A stretch of 64,000 nucleotides of DNA from Elmis aenea (lineage: Eukaryota; Arthropoda; Insecta; Coleoptera; Elmidae): contig OX393576.1 in NCBI GenBank assembly GCA_947652605.1, forward strand, positions 59,682,966-59,746,965. The letters run 5' to 3'. This document shows, piece after piece, positions 1-11,662 of this stretch. The translations under genes were made by a program, and so were the position numbers. The number at the start of each line of letters is the position of its first letter. The stretch's first letter is position 1. The notes beneath the pieces are model-generated. The model made no database searches and was not told the origin of the DNA. It saw only the letters and a list, made by a program, of their open reading frames with translations.

Positions 1-60
1 TCGCGAATGTAAATATTAATTGGGAATTTTATTAAATAGGATATCTATCTGTAGTATGTA

Positions 61-1568
61 TACAGGGTGGTGCTTTTTTCGATGCTCACCATTGCTATCT
101 TGGAAACGGTAAGAGATACAAGGTCGGTTAAATTAGAGAAAAGTTGCACATTTTTATGGCGATTGAGAATCTGAAAAAAAATCCTGGATATTTTGATTCG
201 TTTTTGATTTATTACAAAAAAACTGAAAAATGTGATTTTAGAAAAATATTATTATCTTCCCTACCATTGACGCTATTTCATTTAAACTTGTTAACTTTAT
301 GTTTTTGACCGTCCTGGGTTTGATGACGTCAACAGAAATTTTCTAAGCCTTCTAGATTTCAAGTTGCGATAGTCTACTTTTTTATTTCTTATGGCTGCCA
401 TATTGGATTTTTGCACCAACAGACAGACAAAAAAATTAGCTTTTCAGATTGGTTAACCAACATACCTTTTTTTTTTTCAAAAAACTTGTTGAAATTTGAA
501 AATTTGTATAAATAATCTATAAAATCGCGAATGTTCTGAAAAACAATTGAAATTATAATGTAAATAAAAGCTACAGAACATTTTATTGGTCTAGATAACG
601 AAATTAAGATTGTTGGAAACATATTTAGAAGATGTGTTAGGCGAATTGCCATTATTAACAGTTCAAAATCATCAGTAGTTTCAGCAAGGAGCTGGTCCTC
701 ACAACACCGGCATTGTAAAAGGATATTAATTTAGATGTACGCTTTCAAAATTCATGACTTGGTCCTGTTCATTGGCCTCCGCGATCGCCATGTTTAACAC
801 CTATGGATTACTTTAACATTGATGTTGTTTATGCAACCCTAACGGAAAATATTGAACTTCTTCGTTGTAAAATCAGAAATGCTTTCGACTCTATTTCGAG
901 ACAAACTATCCTAAAGGCAGTGGACGAAATTAATTTGAGAACTAACCACTACATCATACTTAACGGCGCGCATTTTAAACAATTGAAATAATTATTTATC
1001 TGGTGTTTTAAATTTTTTGTCATTTCGTTATTTTATTAGACCTATAAAATGTTGTGTCACTTTTATTTATATCATAGTTTCAATTGTTTTTTAAAACATT
1101 CACGATTTTATAGATTATTTATACAAATTTTCAATTTTCAACAAGTTTTTTGAAAGAAAAAAGGTATGTTGGTTAACCAATCTGAAAAGCTAATTTTTTT
1201 GTCTGTCAGATGGTGCAAAAATCGAATATGGCGGCCATAAGAAATAAAAAAGTTGACTATCGCAACTTGAAATCTAGAAGGCTTAGAAAATTTCTGTTGA
1301 CGTCATCAAACCCAGGACGGTCAAAAACATAAAGTTAACAAGTTTAAATGAAATAGCGTCAATGGTAGGGAAGATAATAATATTTTTCTAAAATCACATT
1401 TTTCAGTTTTTTTGTAATAAATCAAAAACGAATCAAAATATCCAGGATTTCTTTTCAGATTCTCAATCGCTATGAAAATGTGCAACTTTTCTCTAATTTA
1501 ACCGACCTTGTATCTCTTACCGTTTCCAAGATAGCAATGGTGAGCATCGAAAAAAGCACCACCCTGTA
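61..1568. mobile_element. Foldback element with TACAGGG ends, about 1.5 kb
   Basis: The element begins TACAGGGTGGTGCTTTTTTC and ends with the reverse complement, ACCACCCTGTA, with TA at both borders. The arms match almost base for base over roughly 540 bp (about 61-605 and 1025-1568). The central 420 bp hold a mariner-type transposase remnant (separate entry). Short ORFs in the arms are shadows of the inverted repeat. Tc1/mariner elements insert at TA, which agrees with the borders. Near each end the arm carries the block ggaaacggtaagagatac, followed by ggtcggttaaatt, shared with other foldbacks here. Confidence 0.88.
679..991 (+). pseudogene. Mariner-type DDE transposase, C-terminal remnant in foldback 61-1568
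   Basis: A frame starting Q-Q-G-A-G-P-H-N-T shows the catalytic-region motif normally written QxDGAPxH, with the Asp lost. After frameshifts it continues into a degraded W-P-P-R-S-P-x-L-T-P-M-D-Y-F box, then an intact run from MDYFNIDVVYATLTENIELL to NGAHFKQLK and a stop. The pattern WPPRSPDLTPxDxFLWG, then VYxxPPENIEELRxRI, then NGGHFEHL is the common C-terminal half of insect mariner-like DDE transposases. The N-terminal two thirds are absent. The right arm of the foldback begins just after the stop codon, so the arm is the 3' UTR and terminal repeat of the parent transposon. Confidence 0.75.
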
Positions 1569-1866
1569 TATCTATATAAATATACGATATATTTGGATCC
1601 AACAAGAGGAATCAAGTTCAGATATCTATAGCTGTAAACATCATCTGGTCGGCAGAAGGATTCCACGGCCCGTCGAAAAGCGCAAGAAATATTTAATTTA
1701 TTTTAATACCGGTAAGTAACCGTTGGAATGATAGTTGTATGTTTGTGTGTCTGATTGGGGAAAACGGTGGTCCCTTACAGGTTTCTTTACCTCCCTCTAA
1801 GCGAAGTACCTTTTTTTCGTTGTATAACAATTCAACTTCCAATTTATGAAATGTACATAGTTTATA

Positions 1867-2495
1867 TACAGGGTGTGTATAAATTGGCGGAAGCGCTACA
1901 CGTGAAGATGTTCTTCGTAAAATTCTAAGTCGAAAATCTTAATACAAAAATGTTCTACCATGCTTCCTACGATCTCAGGAACTATTTAAAGAAACAAAAA
2001 TTTGGATACACTGCATCCATTGATTTGCGTTTGGACATTTTTTTATCAGCAATTTTTACTTAGGTATTTACAATTTTTGTTCGAACTGAAAGCCTTCAGT
2101 TCGTAAACATAGCTGCAAACTTGTGGGTATCGTAAAACACAAACTAGAAATAATTACGAGAAAAACAGAGATGACAACTAATGACAATGTTGCCATATGT
2201 ATTATTTTCATTCAAATCAGTGATTTACATATTTTCAATACCAATTTTTGAAAGGAAGAACACAATATTTAGGAAAAAATACTATTCGAAATTCATTTTT
2301 ATTCCAAATTGCAGCTTTTTCATTTGCAAGTATTAAATAATAACGCTTTTAAAAGGAGTGAATGTCAAAACTTTGAGGACCTCTTGAAGACACAGCAAGC
2401 ATGGTACAACATTTTTGTATAAAGATTTACGACTTAGAATTTTACGAAGAACATCGCCACGTGTAGCGCTTCCGCCAAATTATACACACCCTGTA
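1867..2495. mobile_element. Foldback/MITE with TACAGGGTGTGTATAAATT ends
   Basis: The left end tacagggtgtgtataaattg leads into ggcggaagcgctacacgtg. The right end is its inverse, cacgtgtagcgcttccgcc then atacacaccctgta, with TA borders. The arms match over about 115 bp with a few changes. The middle, about 400 bp, shows no coding sequence I recognise. It lies on the 3' side of the last unc-13 exon found, probably in the next intron. Confidence 0.82.
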
Positions 2496-2977
2496 TAATG
2501 AAATATACTGTTATTAGGTTTGTATATTATTTTTGTTTTACTGCACCTTTCTGTGGGACCTGGGGTTTAATGATAAAGAATTTACGCGAAAACTTGTAAA
2601 GATGGGTGTGCTACTTCAATTTTTATTAATTACCTAATTATTTAAATTATTAAGTTTCATGTAGTAATAAAATGATTTAAACGAAACATATTTCGTTATA
2701 AATTTACCGTTTTAGACTTAAAACAAAGGAAAATTCGTAATTTACGTTTTGAAGTAACAGCGTCAGTTCCGTTTTGAAATTTTCACGTTAAAAAATTCGC
2801 GACATTAATTATTACGTTTCGTTTTTGTAAATCTGCCTCTTTATTTGATTTTAACTGAACACGTGTTTTCCAGGCGACTAAATATAAAAAGAAAGGCATT
2901 TTTGTTTCAGTGACCCTCTGCTGTAAAAATATTTGCTTCGCGCAAGTCATTTTCGTTAAACTTTGTAAATTTTTTAC
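2496..2977. other. unc-13 intron flank, no feature seen
   Basis: This is AT-rich sequence between the foldback ending at 2495 and the donor of unc-13 exon 4. I looked here and across 1-2977 on the minus strand for the next C2A exon and did not find it. Confidence 0.4.
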
Positions 2978-3095
2978 CTCGTTCGCATATTGTATGGTTT
3001 GTAGAGGAACCCAATGATAGCCCATGGCGCGATCCCAAATCATTCCTTTGCTCCAAACTTCTATCAGTAATCCAGTGTTCACATCGTTGGTTTCG
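2978..3095 (-). CDS. unc-13: unc-13 coding exon 4 (C2A domain, second half)
   Basis: This 118-nt exon lies between an acceptor (rc gtttattttag) and a donor (GAG|gtaaaa). It starts with the last base of a codon and ends on a codon boundary. It reads E-T-N-D-V-N-T-G, then LLIEVWSKGMIWDRAMGYHW and VPLQTIQYANE. This matches the Munc13 C2A stretch in which a GL-x-VEVW-x-KG-x-IWD core is followed by a W-x-PL-x-TI strand. Joined to the exon at 4800-4902, the split codon restores Phe in DFLF-ETND. UNC-13 primes synaptic vesicles at the presynaptic active zone, and its C2A domain dimerises or binds RIM. The next exon, which should encode the end of C2A, was not found between 1 and 2977 and is probably outside the window. 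The family call is by recognition, not by a search. Confidence 0.93.
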
Positions 3096-3317
3096 CTAAA
3101 ATAAACAACTCATAGTAAAAAGAATAGTTTTAAGGAGCAAATCATACGACAAGAGTAATAATTTACAATTGCGGTGATTAATTGTATTAATTGTTCTTCT
3201 CAACAAACACAAAACAGAAATGAAAAAAAATTATATATGCAAATCACTAAGAATAATTAGAAATAGTAGAAAAAATATAAATACTGGGTGTCTCTAAAAA
3301 TATTACTAGGTATGTAC

Positions 3318-4360
3318 ACAGGGTTTTTGAAATTTGAGTTTAAGCATGGGGATATCGCTTCTTAAATAGCTAGAGTATAGGTTTAAATTTAGCAAAGCTG
3401 CTAAATTTGGTGCTCATTAATAATCCGAAGAGAAAATGGAAATATTTCAAACGTTATCCGAGATAATTAGGTAAAACCGGAAAATACGATATTTGAAAAT
3501 CCCTTATAACTAACTCTTTTGGGTTATAAATTATTTCAAACGTGTAAAAATACTGCCCAAGCAACTTTTTAAACCAAACCGGATGATAATCACCAATTTT
3601 TCTCGGTGGATTAAATTTTTATGATGAAAATCTATTTTATTGGTTCTTATAAAAGAAGAGCAATTTTTGCTGTTGACGTAATCAGAATTTACATATTTAG
3701 GGTTTAAATTTTTTTAGTTTGTTGATTGGTTGTCATGGAAACGACAAAAACTACAACGACCGGCCTGCTTAACTTATAGTGGTTGTTGTCCAAGATCCAT
3801 TTTCCCAATTTGACAATAATTTTTTTTTTTAAATTATTATTTAAAATTTGCAATGCACCTAATCCAATAGATTAATAAACATTTTAACTTTAACCTAATT
3901 TACTACGTTTGTGTTTGAGTCTGGATGTCGCCAATGGTTCATCCTCTTCACGATTACAATCTACACTACACTACTGTGGCTACATAGCTGACAATAAATA
4001 AAGAAGTAAAATACCATGTGTGATAAATCAATGAACTTAGAAAAAAATCTATTTTATTACGTAAATGGCAAAAATTGCATCTATAAGACAATATAAAGTT
4101 GGTTGTCGTAAAACAAACACAAATCGATCTGGAAACAATTTGTGATGAATATTTTATAATCCAAAGTGGTTAAAGAATATTTAAAAACATTCTATTTTGC
4201 TGATTTTCCCAACTTTCTCGGATATCCTTTGAAATATTTCCAATTTTTCTTCGCATTAACAGAGCACCGAATTTAGTAACCCTACCAAATTTAAACCTAT
4301 GCTCTAGCTGTTATAATAAGCAAGATCCCCATGCTTAAACTCGAATTTCAAACCCCCTAT
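3318..4360. mobile_element. Foldback element in unc-13 intron 3
   Basis: The left end is acagggtttttgaaatttga then gtttaagcatggggatatcg. The right end is the diverged inverse, with the block cccatgcttaaactcgaatt before ccccctata. Inverted similarity is clear for about 200 bp and then decays, so this is an old copy. The core (about 3560-4150) is non-coding. Part of its arm (catggggat...ggtttaaatt...gcaaag) resembles the shared block of the other foldbacks. Confidence 0.7.
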
Positions 4361-4799
4361 ATATTAAGTCATTAATTTTTACAGAAAATTTGAAAATTTG
4401 TTTTACACAACGTGTACCCGGAAAATTTCTCTTGCTAATACAATCATTTTATGATGTTATGGTTCAAAACGAAGTTAACTACTTAACCCTGTAGAAATAT
4501 CTTAAAAATTGTAATATGATGTTGATATATTAAATTTTTTTAATGTTTTACAGGTCAGGTTTTAACAAACTGGATAGTAAAATGTCAGCAAATTTAATAA
4601 AAAGTAGTTGATTTATTTGCAAATCCCTCGGATATAATCTTGCACACATTCTGCGCTGTGATGGTTAGTAGAAAGATAAAAAAAATAAAAACCAGGTCAC
4701 GGAAGTGTTGTAAAAAAACTTGTATAAAAGAAAGCAAACGTAACACGAGAAAGATATGTATTATTTCTATGGAATCTTGGAATCGGCAATATTACTTAC

Positions 4800-4902
4800 A
4801 ACAGAAAGTCTTGTTCCCAGCATGGTGTCGCTCCTTTTACAGTTACAGTAGTGGATTTGACGTTTTGTAGTTTTAAAGTGACGTATGTATTAAATTGAGA
4901 TG
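4800..4902 (-). CDS. unc-13: unc-13 coding exon 3 (C2A domain core)
   Basis: This 103-nt exon has an acceptor rc tttttgttccag and a donor TT|gtaagt. With the split codon from the exon at 16621 it reads A-S-Q, then [19 protein letters not shown], then [12 protein letters not shown]. This is the C2 core [15 protein letters not shown] followed by CWEQDF, a near-diagnostic Munc13 C2A signature. No acidic residues sit in the loop before FNTYV. That agrees with the known lack of calcium binding by Munc13 C2A. It ends two bases into a Phe codon completed by the exon at 2978-3095. The 1.7-kb intron downstream (3096-4799) contains a foldback element (3318-4360), so that insertion sits in transcribed sequence. 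Confidence 0.95.
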
Positions 4903-5083
4903 CTGGAACAAAAATAACAAAGACGATTTAGTAGTAAATCTTAACTTACAAACGTTAATATTAAAATTGCTCACAAAACTACGGCACGCCTCAAATTATT
5001 TTCTTGCGTGAAAACACTTTTTAAAATAAATACCTATTAAACCAAAAACATATTTTTAATTTATTTTTTAATTATTTAAATTA

Positions 5084-6613
5084 TACAGGGTTCTAGTTTT
5101 TCGAGGGCCACTATGGGGATCTCGTAAACGGTAGAGTTACGACTTCGGTTGAATTGGGGCAAAGTTGTATAGTCAGGTGCTTAATAATTTGACGCAAACA
5201 GAACTTATCTAGCTCTTTTAGTTTTTGAGATATAGGGAAAATAGTAAAAAAGTGGATTTTTGATTTTCGCCTGTAACTTTTTCATTTGATGTCGAATTTC
5301 ATTTCTGTAACAACTTTTTTTTGGCCACTTTTTGCAAGGAATCAGAATCTCCAATTTTCCGTGCGATGTATCGTTTTTTTTTTAAACCATCATCAGGTCA
5401 ATTGTTTCTTATGGACGCTATATCTGATTTTAACGCCAATTTGTAGAGCATTTTTTTCTGAATTCGACAAGGTATAACGCTTGGCACATTTTTGAAACGA
5501 TTGTTGTTAAAAATGGCAAAAACAAATATTTTATTTAAAACAAATCCTAATCGGCATTGTAAGCAATATTGTCTTAGTCCCTTTTTCCTGGGCAGCACGT
5601 AAGTAAACCGCATGAAATTACTATTAAAGGGATTTAATTTAAAAAATAGGTATTAATAAATATGTTAGGAATGCATTAACATTGTTCACTTATTAGCAAA
5701 TATTTTTAGAATATTTTCTTTTGTTAAGTAATAAATTTCTCTAAATTGTGTGTTTAATCCTTATTTGGCATACAATTATTTGTAACAAAAAATAACGAGT
5801 TATGCCTTTTATCTGCGTTAATGACATCTAATAAGCAAAAAGCGTAAACAGATTTCTGGACGTTTTTTGTAAACTATGAACACTTATATTATTTGATTAC
5901 GAAAATTTTGTTACAAATAATTGTATGTCAAATAAGGGATTAAATACACATTTAAGAGAAATTTATCACTTAACTAAAGAAAATATTCTAAAAATATTTG
6001 CTAATAAGTGAACAATGTTAATGCATTCCTAACATATTGATTATTACCTATTTTTTAATTAAATCCCTTTAATAGTAATTTCATGCGGTTTACTTACGTG
6101 CTTTCAAGGAAAAAGGGACTAAGACAATTATTTACAATGCCGATTCGGATTTGTTTTAAATAAAATATTAGTTTTTGCCGTTTTTAACAACAACTGTTTT
6201 AAAAATGTGCCAAGTATTATGCCTTGTCGAATACAGAAAAAAATGCTCTACAAATTGGCGTTAAAATCAGATATAGCGTCCATAAGAAAAATTGACCTGA
6301 TGATGGTTTAAAAAAAACGATACGTTGCACGGAAAATTTAATTGGAGATTCTGATTTCTTGCAAAAAGTGGCCATAAAAAAGCTTTTACAGGAATGAAAT
6401 TCGACATCAAATGAAAAAGTTACGGGCGAAAATCAAAAATCCACTTTTTTACTTTTTTCCCTATATCTCAAAAACTAAAAGAGCTAGATAAGTTTTGTTT
6501 GCGTCAAATTATTAAGCACCTGAATATACAACTTTGCCCCAATTTAACCGAAGTCGTAACTCTTACCGTTTACGAGATCCCCATAGTAACCCTCGAAAAA
6601 CGAGAACCCTGTA
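5084..6613. mobile_element. Long foldback hairpin with TACAGGGTTCTAG ends, in unc-13 intron 2
   Basis: The left arm runs from tacagggttctagtttttcg to about 5790. The right arm, about 5905-6613, is its inverse and ends cgaaaaacgagaaccctgta. Arm identity is high along almost the whole 700 bp, leaving a loop of only about 115 bp. No transposase remains. It lies in the 11.7-kb intron between unc-13 exons 2 and 3, so the unspliced transcript should contain a near-perfect long hairpin. Confidence 0.88.
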
Positions 6614-7404
6614 TTTACGTTTAAACATCTTATTTTTGCTTACTAACAGACACACATAATTGATAAAGGAGAAATACATAATTTTTACCCACAAACAATT
6701 GTTTGATTGACCTAAAAGTAATCCAAGAATACCATTTCTGTAGAGGTTTGGCGTTAATTCAAACGGCATAAATAAACTAATAGGAGTAATAGGTATAGCT
6801 TTTACTTCTTCGTATGAAAAATAGTATCACTTGATCCTAAAAGAATTTTGAGATATTTTCTGGAAATATGTGTTGTATTTATGTTAAAAAAACATACTTT
6901 TTAAAATTGTTCTAGATATCAGCGCCTAAACTATGGTCACCATACTCGCTAACACCTTTAAGAATTCAAACATACAAGAGTGTCTTTTCGCAATACAAAG
7001 CAAGAGACGGAACATTCTGTTTAAGGTGATCGCAAAACAATCATCTTTACAGGTATTGCACAACGTTACCGAGTCATTGAACTTATTATCGCCCCGACGT
7101 TTGTGACCTCATACCTATATGAAATTTTCACAGTAGCGATAAGCTTTTATTAACCATAGGAGTACAGGTCTATTTCGGAAGCGATTTCACAGCTCATATA
7201 TATTTTTATTACACATCTTCTGAGATATCTTTTTGCCAGTTTCGGTACTCATTTTTTGTGCCACTTAAAAATGTTGAAAGTTCAAATAACGTTCACCAAG
7301 AAAATTTTGATTGTAGAATTTCATATCAAACACTGTATATTTTAATGAATTTTGGGTAGCTTTATTGTAAATCTTCCTCTTGAAATTTCATTAAAGCTTT
7401 GCAA
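6614..7404. other. unc-13 intron 2 sequence, no gene seen
   Basis: This is ordinary AT-rich intronic sequence. I saw no open reading frame with family resemblance and no clear repeat pair. Confidence 0.35.
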
Positions 7405-7790
7405 TGATTAATAAGGTTAACAACAATAAAATCAGGAAGAGCCTAACAGTAAAAGACAAAGAAAAAGATAGGCACAACCCAAATAAGATGGCTGGGACAT
7501 CCACTATGTATGCCAGAAAGCAGGTACTCAAAAATGGAATAAAAAACGAAGTTTGAGGGGGTGATAAAAGCCAAGAACAAAATGGGAAAACAGTGGGACA
7601 TAGACTAGACAAAAAAGGAGTCACCTAGAGGGATGTGCCACAGTTAGCCAATGGATAGACTGGCGGGGGATTCATCAAGAACTAGGAAAACACCCTAGAC
7701 ACCGAAAAGTACAAGAGTACAAAGGCATAATAGAAAAACACCGAAAGGTACAAATTCAGTACAAGACAAGAGATAAATGTAATCCAAAAT
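7405..7790 (+). pseudogene. LINE 3' remnant (C-terminal tail of a reverse transcriptase ORF), tentative
   Basis: Read on the plus strand with several frameshifts, the region gives IRWLGHPLCMP-like sequence, then a basic stretch, then KKGVTWRDVPQLANG and DWRGF/IHQE-like text. Many insect LINE ORF2 proteins end with a GHV-R-M motif, a basic GRPR stretch and a W-x-x-x-A-x-D-R-x-x-W-R segment, which this loosely follows. No catalytic RT motif is present. The minus-strand ORF over 7391-7624 is a shadow. Recognition is by eye on a decayed copy. Confidence 0.4.
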
Positions 7791-7953
7791 AAAATAAGCA
7801 TCTAAAATGTCATGACCATTGCCTAATTTTAAACAAACACTTAACGTTTGGCACAAATTTCAACAAAATTTGTTTTGTAAAAAAAAAATGCATTTACATA
7901 AAGTTTTGTAATACATGGTAATTAACTGTTTCATAAGCCTTAAAATTATAAAC

Positions 7954-8985
7954 TTAAATTAAATAAAGAGGACCATGGTCTTCCACAAGACGCAACTTTC
8001 TGCAGACACCTAGCATAAGGTTTTCGACGACATTTACATCGATTTCTCGGACTTTTCTATATATTCTGTGTCGAAGTTCCTCCTCATTTGGGCTTCCCAT
8101 CCTCCATTGTAAACTTTTCGAGATAAGAGCCCAAAAATCTTCAATGGGACGAGCCTGAGGAAGGTTAGGAGGATTATCGTTTCGCGGAACAAATGAAACG
8201 TTTTGGTCTTCTAGCCAATTTTGGGTTTGTCTTGCATAGCGACAATACGCAAGGTCTGGCCAGAACATAAAATCGTCCCCAGAGTGTTCTTTCTCAATAA
8301 AATTAACCAATTTCACAAGACAATTATCGATAAACCCTTGAGTGTCCAAGGCTTCACCTATTACTCGGCCCACATACGGCCTGGATACACCCCTTGTAGA
8401 ATTAGCGCACCATACCGACACCTTATCTGCGAATTTGGCTTTTTGTTTATATCTGACATTATCAGAGACCTCTGCAATATTGTCAGTAAAAAAAACATCA
8501 TTTCGGAGTTGCTTAGTGTGAAGTACTTTTGGTCATCCATGATTATCACCCTGTTGTTAGCAAAATGTTCCCTTCTTAATGCACTGCAGCATTTTGGAAT
8601 TCTAGCTAGTTGGTTGGCTGTATATTTTGGGGCCTTTCATCTTTTTTGGTATTTTTGGCCATTCCACAACAGTTCCCGCGATATGGCGTTCTTGGATGTT
8701 CGATATTCTAGTGCCTGTTTTCTTACTTAAGTACCAAGTGCGTTTTTTGCTCTTCTTAACAGTTTTTTCGTTCTTGCTTTTGTAAAATTCTAGGTCTTCC
8801 CCTTTTTGGAAGGTTCATACAAGGAATACCTTGCTCACATTCAACAATTGTGCGGGAAGGTTCTATGCGATATATTTTGATTTTCAAAAATGCGTATTAT
8901 TTCGGCTTTAGGGACTCGTCCAACCAAATTATAAATACTTTCCCGAATTTCTAATTTGTAAGCCAAATCGACTTAAACGATTAAA
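7954..8985 (-). pseudogene. Tc1/mariner-superfamily transposase pseudogene (DDE_3 type)
   Basis: On the minus strand the gene is readable from an N-terminal helix-turn-helix-like part (about 8985-8700) to a stop at 7954, with several frameshifts and stops. MIIMDDQKYFTLSNSEM near 8500 carries the first catalytic Asp. DDFMFWPDLA carries the second, and QARPIEDFWALI the third acidic residue. The spacing from the WPD Asp to the IED Glu is 37 residues, so it would class as DD37E-like if Glu is the catalytic residue. Length, about 340 codons, is normal for the superfamily. Weak inverted similarity around gaaatttgtg-caaa at about 7850 and 9080 may mark the terminal repeats. It sits in unc-13 intron 2 in the same orientation as the host gene. 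Confidence 0.85.
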
Positions 8986-9105
8986 AAAACTGAACTGCCA
9001 ACGTTAAGTTAGAGTGTCAACCAAATTTTAGTTTCCATAGTAACTTGATATTTTTTAGTATTACCCATGACCTCTGAAATTTGTGTCAAAACTTATTGGA
9101 CATAC

Positions 9106-10398
9106 GTTAATACGATACAAATATAGGGAGTATATTTTTAAAATAACATGCAGACGGCAAAAGTGCATCGATATGGACGAATATTATTTGAAAAATGGAA
9201 AATTAAATAGCCAATTTGGCTAATGTGTGCTAAACTGTTATGCAAAAATTACTGAAATCATTGTCACGACTTTCTGTATGTCCCCCGTATAACTAATATT
9301 AGCCTGTTACTATTTACCCATACAATCGTTCTTTGCTTTAATCATGTATGTATAACAGAGTATCTTGAAACGCTATGTTTAGTTTAGTTTAATTTAGTTT
9401 ACCTCAGCGTCTTATTGTACATTTGTAGAGCTCGATAAAGCTTTGATAATAAATGAGCTTTTGTTAGTGGCTCTAAGTAAGATGCTGGCAATATAGGTGT
9501 GTGCAGATTTAATTTAATGTGTACCTGTAACTTGACGGTGGCTCGAAAAGCTAATAATTATGAGCTTGGTGAATAGTAATCCAAAGAAAGACAAAGGTCA
9601 AGTTGATGTAAATGTCAACACATGTCTTTAAAAAGAACTTGCTACAAAACTTTACGCTTTAAGCTTTAAAGGTAAACTGTACAAAAAATAGTCGTGATCT
9701 AATATTTTAGTCTAGTATTATTATATTAATTTTTTATCAAAACCTTTAAATTGTAAGTTTTAATTATTACTTAATATCTATGTATTAAAAAATATTATCC
9801 CAATCATAAGCTTATACGTATTTAAAAGCTCTTTTATTTATCAATATTTGCTCTTTAAAACACTTCTATTTATTTCTGAAATAGATCACCGTTTACTGTC
9901 AATTATTCCCAATATCCGAATATAAATAGGTACCCCAAGTACAACAGCCCATTCTGCAACATTAACCAGTGCTTACATAACGCGTTTACGCATTGGCTTA
10001 TAAAACCAACGATGTCTGTGCGAACACGTCTTTCGCAACATCTTTTATTCACAATCTTCCCCATAATCCACCATCCATCCACTCGTATCCCTCTACACGG
10101 GTTTCAGTACATGGCATGAATTGCACGCACTAACCATCAATCTACTTCTGTATTCTTACTAGACGGATCGTAATTTAGATCTCACAACGATATCGTACGC
10201 TTCTTTTACCTTTATTGTGCAAAAAAAAGGTGCACTAAATGTTGTAAACACGACAAAAAGCTTACGGAAATAGGTGTAACGTAAAAAGATGCGATAATAT
10301 GCAGTGTTCGTTTAGGGATTATCAAAAGTAAGTTTTAGCAATAATTTTAGTCCGGTTAAAGAATAACATTTTGATATTAAGAAATTTAAATTTAGTGA
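9106..10398. other. unc-13 intron 2 sequence with a less AT-rich patch
   Basis: No gene is supported. About 9900-10200 is noticeably richer in G and C than its surroundings and contains a TATAAATA at about 9920. I saw no matching exon, and the patch could be regulatory or an old repeat. Confidence 0.3.
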
Positions 10399-10851
10399 TA
10401 CAGGGTGTTCACAAACAAATGCCAAACTTTCCAAACTTCAAAGTGACATAACTTATTTTTTGCAATAGTATTTTTATTCCGCTATTCAATAGCTTTTTTC
10501 AGCTCTTCAATATTTATAGGGTCTATGTCTAAGCCCCGTAGTTTTTAAGATATTCAATACCTTTCATAAAAGTAACCATTTAATTATATTTTTATGCACC
10601 GAAATAGTGTCAACTTGATATTTGAATAAATTTACAATTTAAGAGAATATTTGTTATGTAATAAAATTAATTGTTTTTATGCAAAAACTATGAAACGTAA
10701 CAAACTGAAAATACATAAATGAGAAATGGCTCCAATGAATGTTCGAAATGTCTTTTATTTTTATCCAGACACAAATTAATTCGCTGATGAAAAGATCTTT
10801 GCACTCTTCTTAATATTTCAGCTGAAATACATGCAAATGGGACAACCTGTA
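10399..10851. mobile_element. Short element with TACAGGGTGTTC and diverged right end
   Basis: The left end is tacagggtgttcacaaacaa. The right end is gggacaacctgta, whose inverse tacaggttgtccc matches the left end imperfectly. The 450-bp interior is AT-rich and non-coding. It is probably an old non-autonomous copy of the TACAGGG group. Confidence 0.5.
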
Positions 10852-10977
10852 TAGCTGACAATAGCCTTACGACGTTGTCTTTTCAAACCAATAATTTTAA
10901 GTATTAGGTACAGTTTTTTTCTATCTCCTATGGGCGGGGCACTAAGAAAGCCCGACACACTGTTAAAAGACCCTATA

Positions 10978-11662
10978 TATACAGAGGGTTTCTTAAGTAT
11001 TGCAAAAAAAACATCGGCAGGTGATTCCTTATTAAAAATTAAGGGGGTCTATCCTATTCAATTTTTTCCTTAGGCGTCTCCCTTCAGAGTTACAACCCCC
11101 TAAAGAGGAGCGGTAAAATTATGTTTTAGTTTATTTCTCAAATTTGGAGATGTGCAGGAGAATGATATTTGATAGATGTTTTATAGTACTTATTAAAAGG
11201 TTTCCCATAGTAATATATTAAATCATCTCTCACATTCACAGGGGGCTGAAAAGTGCGACCTCTGTGGGTTTTTTTATCAGAACTTTCTGGTGGGTTGAAA
11301 TTTTGCAATTAAAAAATATTTTTTTTTAAAGCTTGATTTGTTCAGAAACTTTTTTTATTCTCTAGTTTTTCTCGTAAAATCTACAGTTTTAAATAAAAAA
11401 TAAAATAAGTAAACATGATAAGATGATTCATTTTTGTGGTTTTAATTGCAAAATTTTAAGCAACCAAAAAGTTCTGATAAAAAAATCAACATGGGTCGCA
11501 CTTTTCAGCCCCCTGTGAAGGCGGGAGATGATTACAAATATTACTATAGCAAACCTTTTAATAAGCGTAAAACATCTACCAAAAATCATTCTCCTACATT
11601 TATCCAAATTTGAGAAATAAAATAAAAACCTAATTTTACAGTTCCTCTTTCGTGGGGCGGGT
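10978..11662. mobile_element. Foldback element centred at about 11370, right end truncated
   Basis: Inverted arms at about 11095-11320 and 11425-11650 share cacagggggctgaaaagtgc, then gacc, with its inverse gcacttttcagccccctgtg. They also share ttctcaaatttggagatgtg with its inverse. The left side extends outward to acagagggtttc at 10980. The right arm stops at cctctttcgtggggc, so the outer right end is missing. The 83-residue minus ORF here is an arm artefact. Confidence 0.7.

Noticed and set aside
389..652. 87-residue minus ORF.
   Set aside because: It lies in an inverted arm of a foldback element. Its mirror exists in the other arm, and it has no protein features.
1569..1740. Plus-strand open frame continuing from the foldback end (GSNKRNQ...).
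   Set aside because: It starts in the element arm, has no family resemblance, and neither strand matches the expected next unc-13 exon.
8221..8730. 169-residue plus-strand ORF.
   Set aside because: Antisense to the transposase pseudogene 7954-8985, where the motifs are on the minus strand.
9917..10200. TATAAATA followed by GC-richer sequence, considered as a promoter or exon.
   Set aside because: No initiator, open frame or splice pair could be supported.
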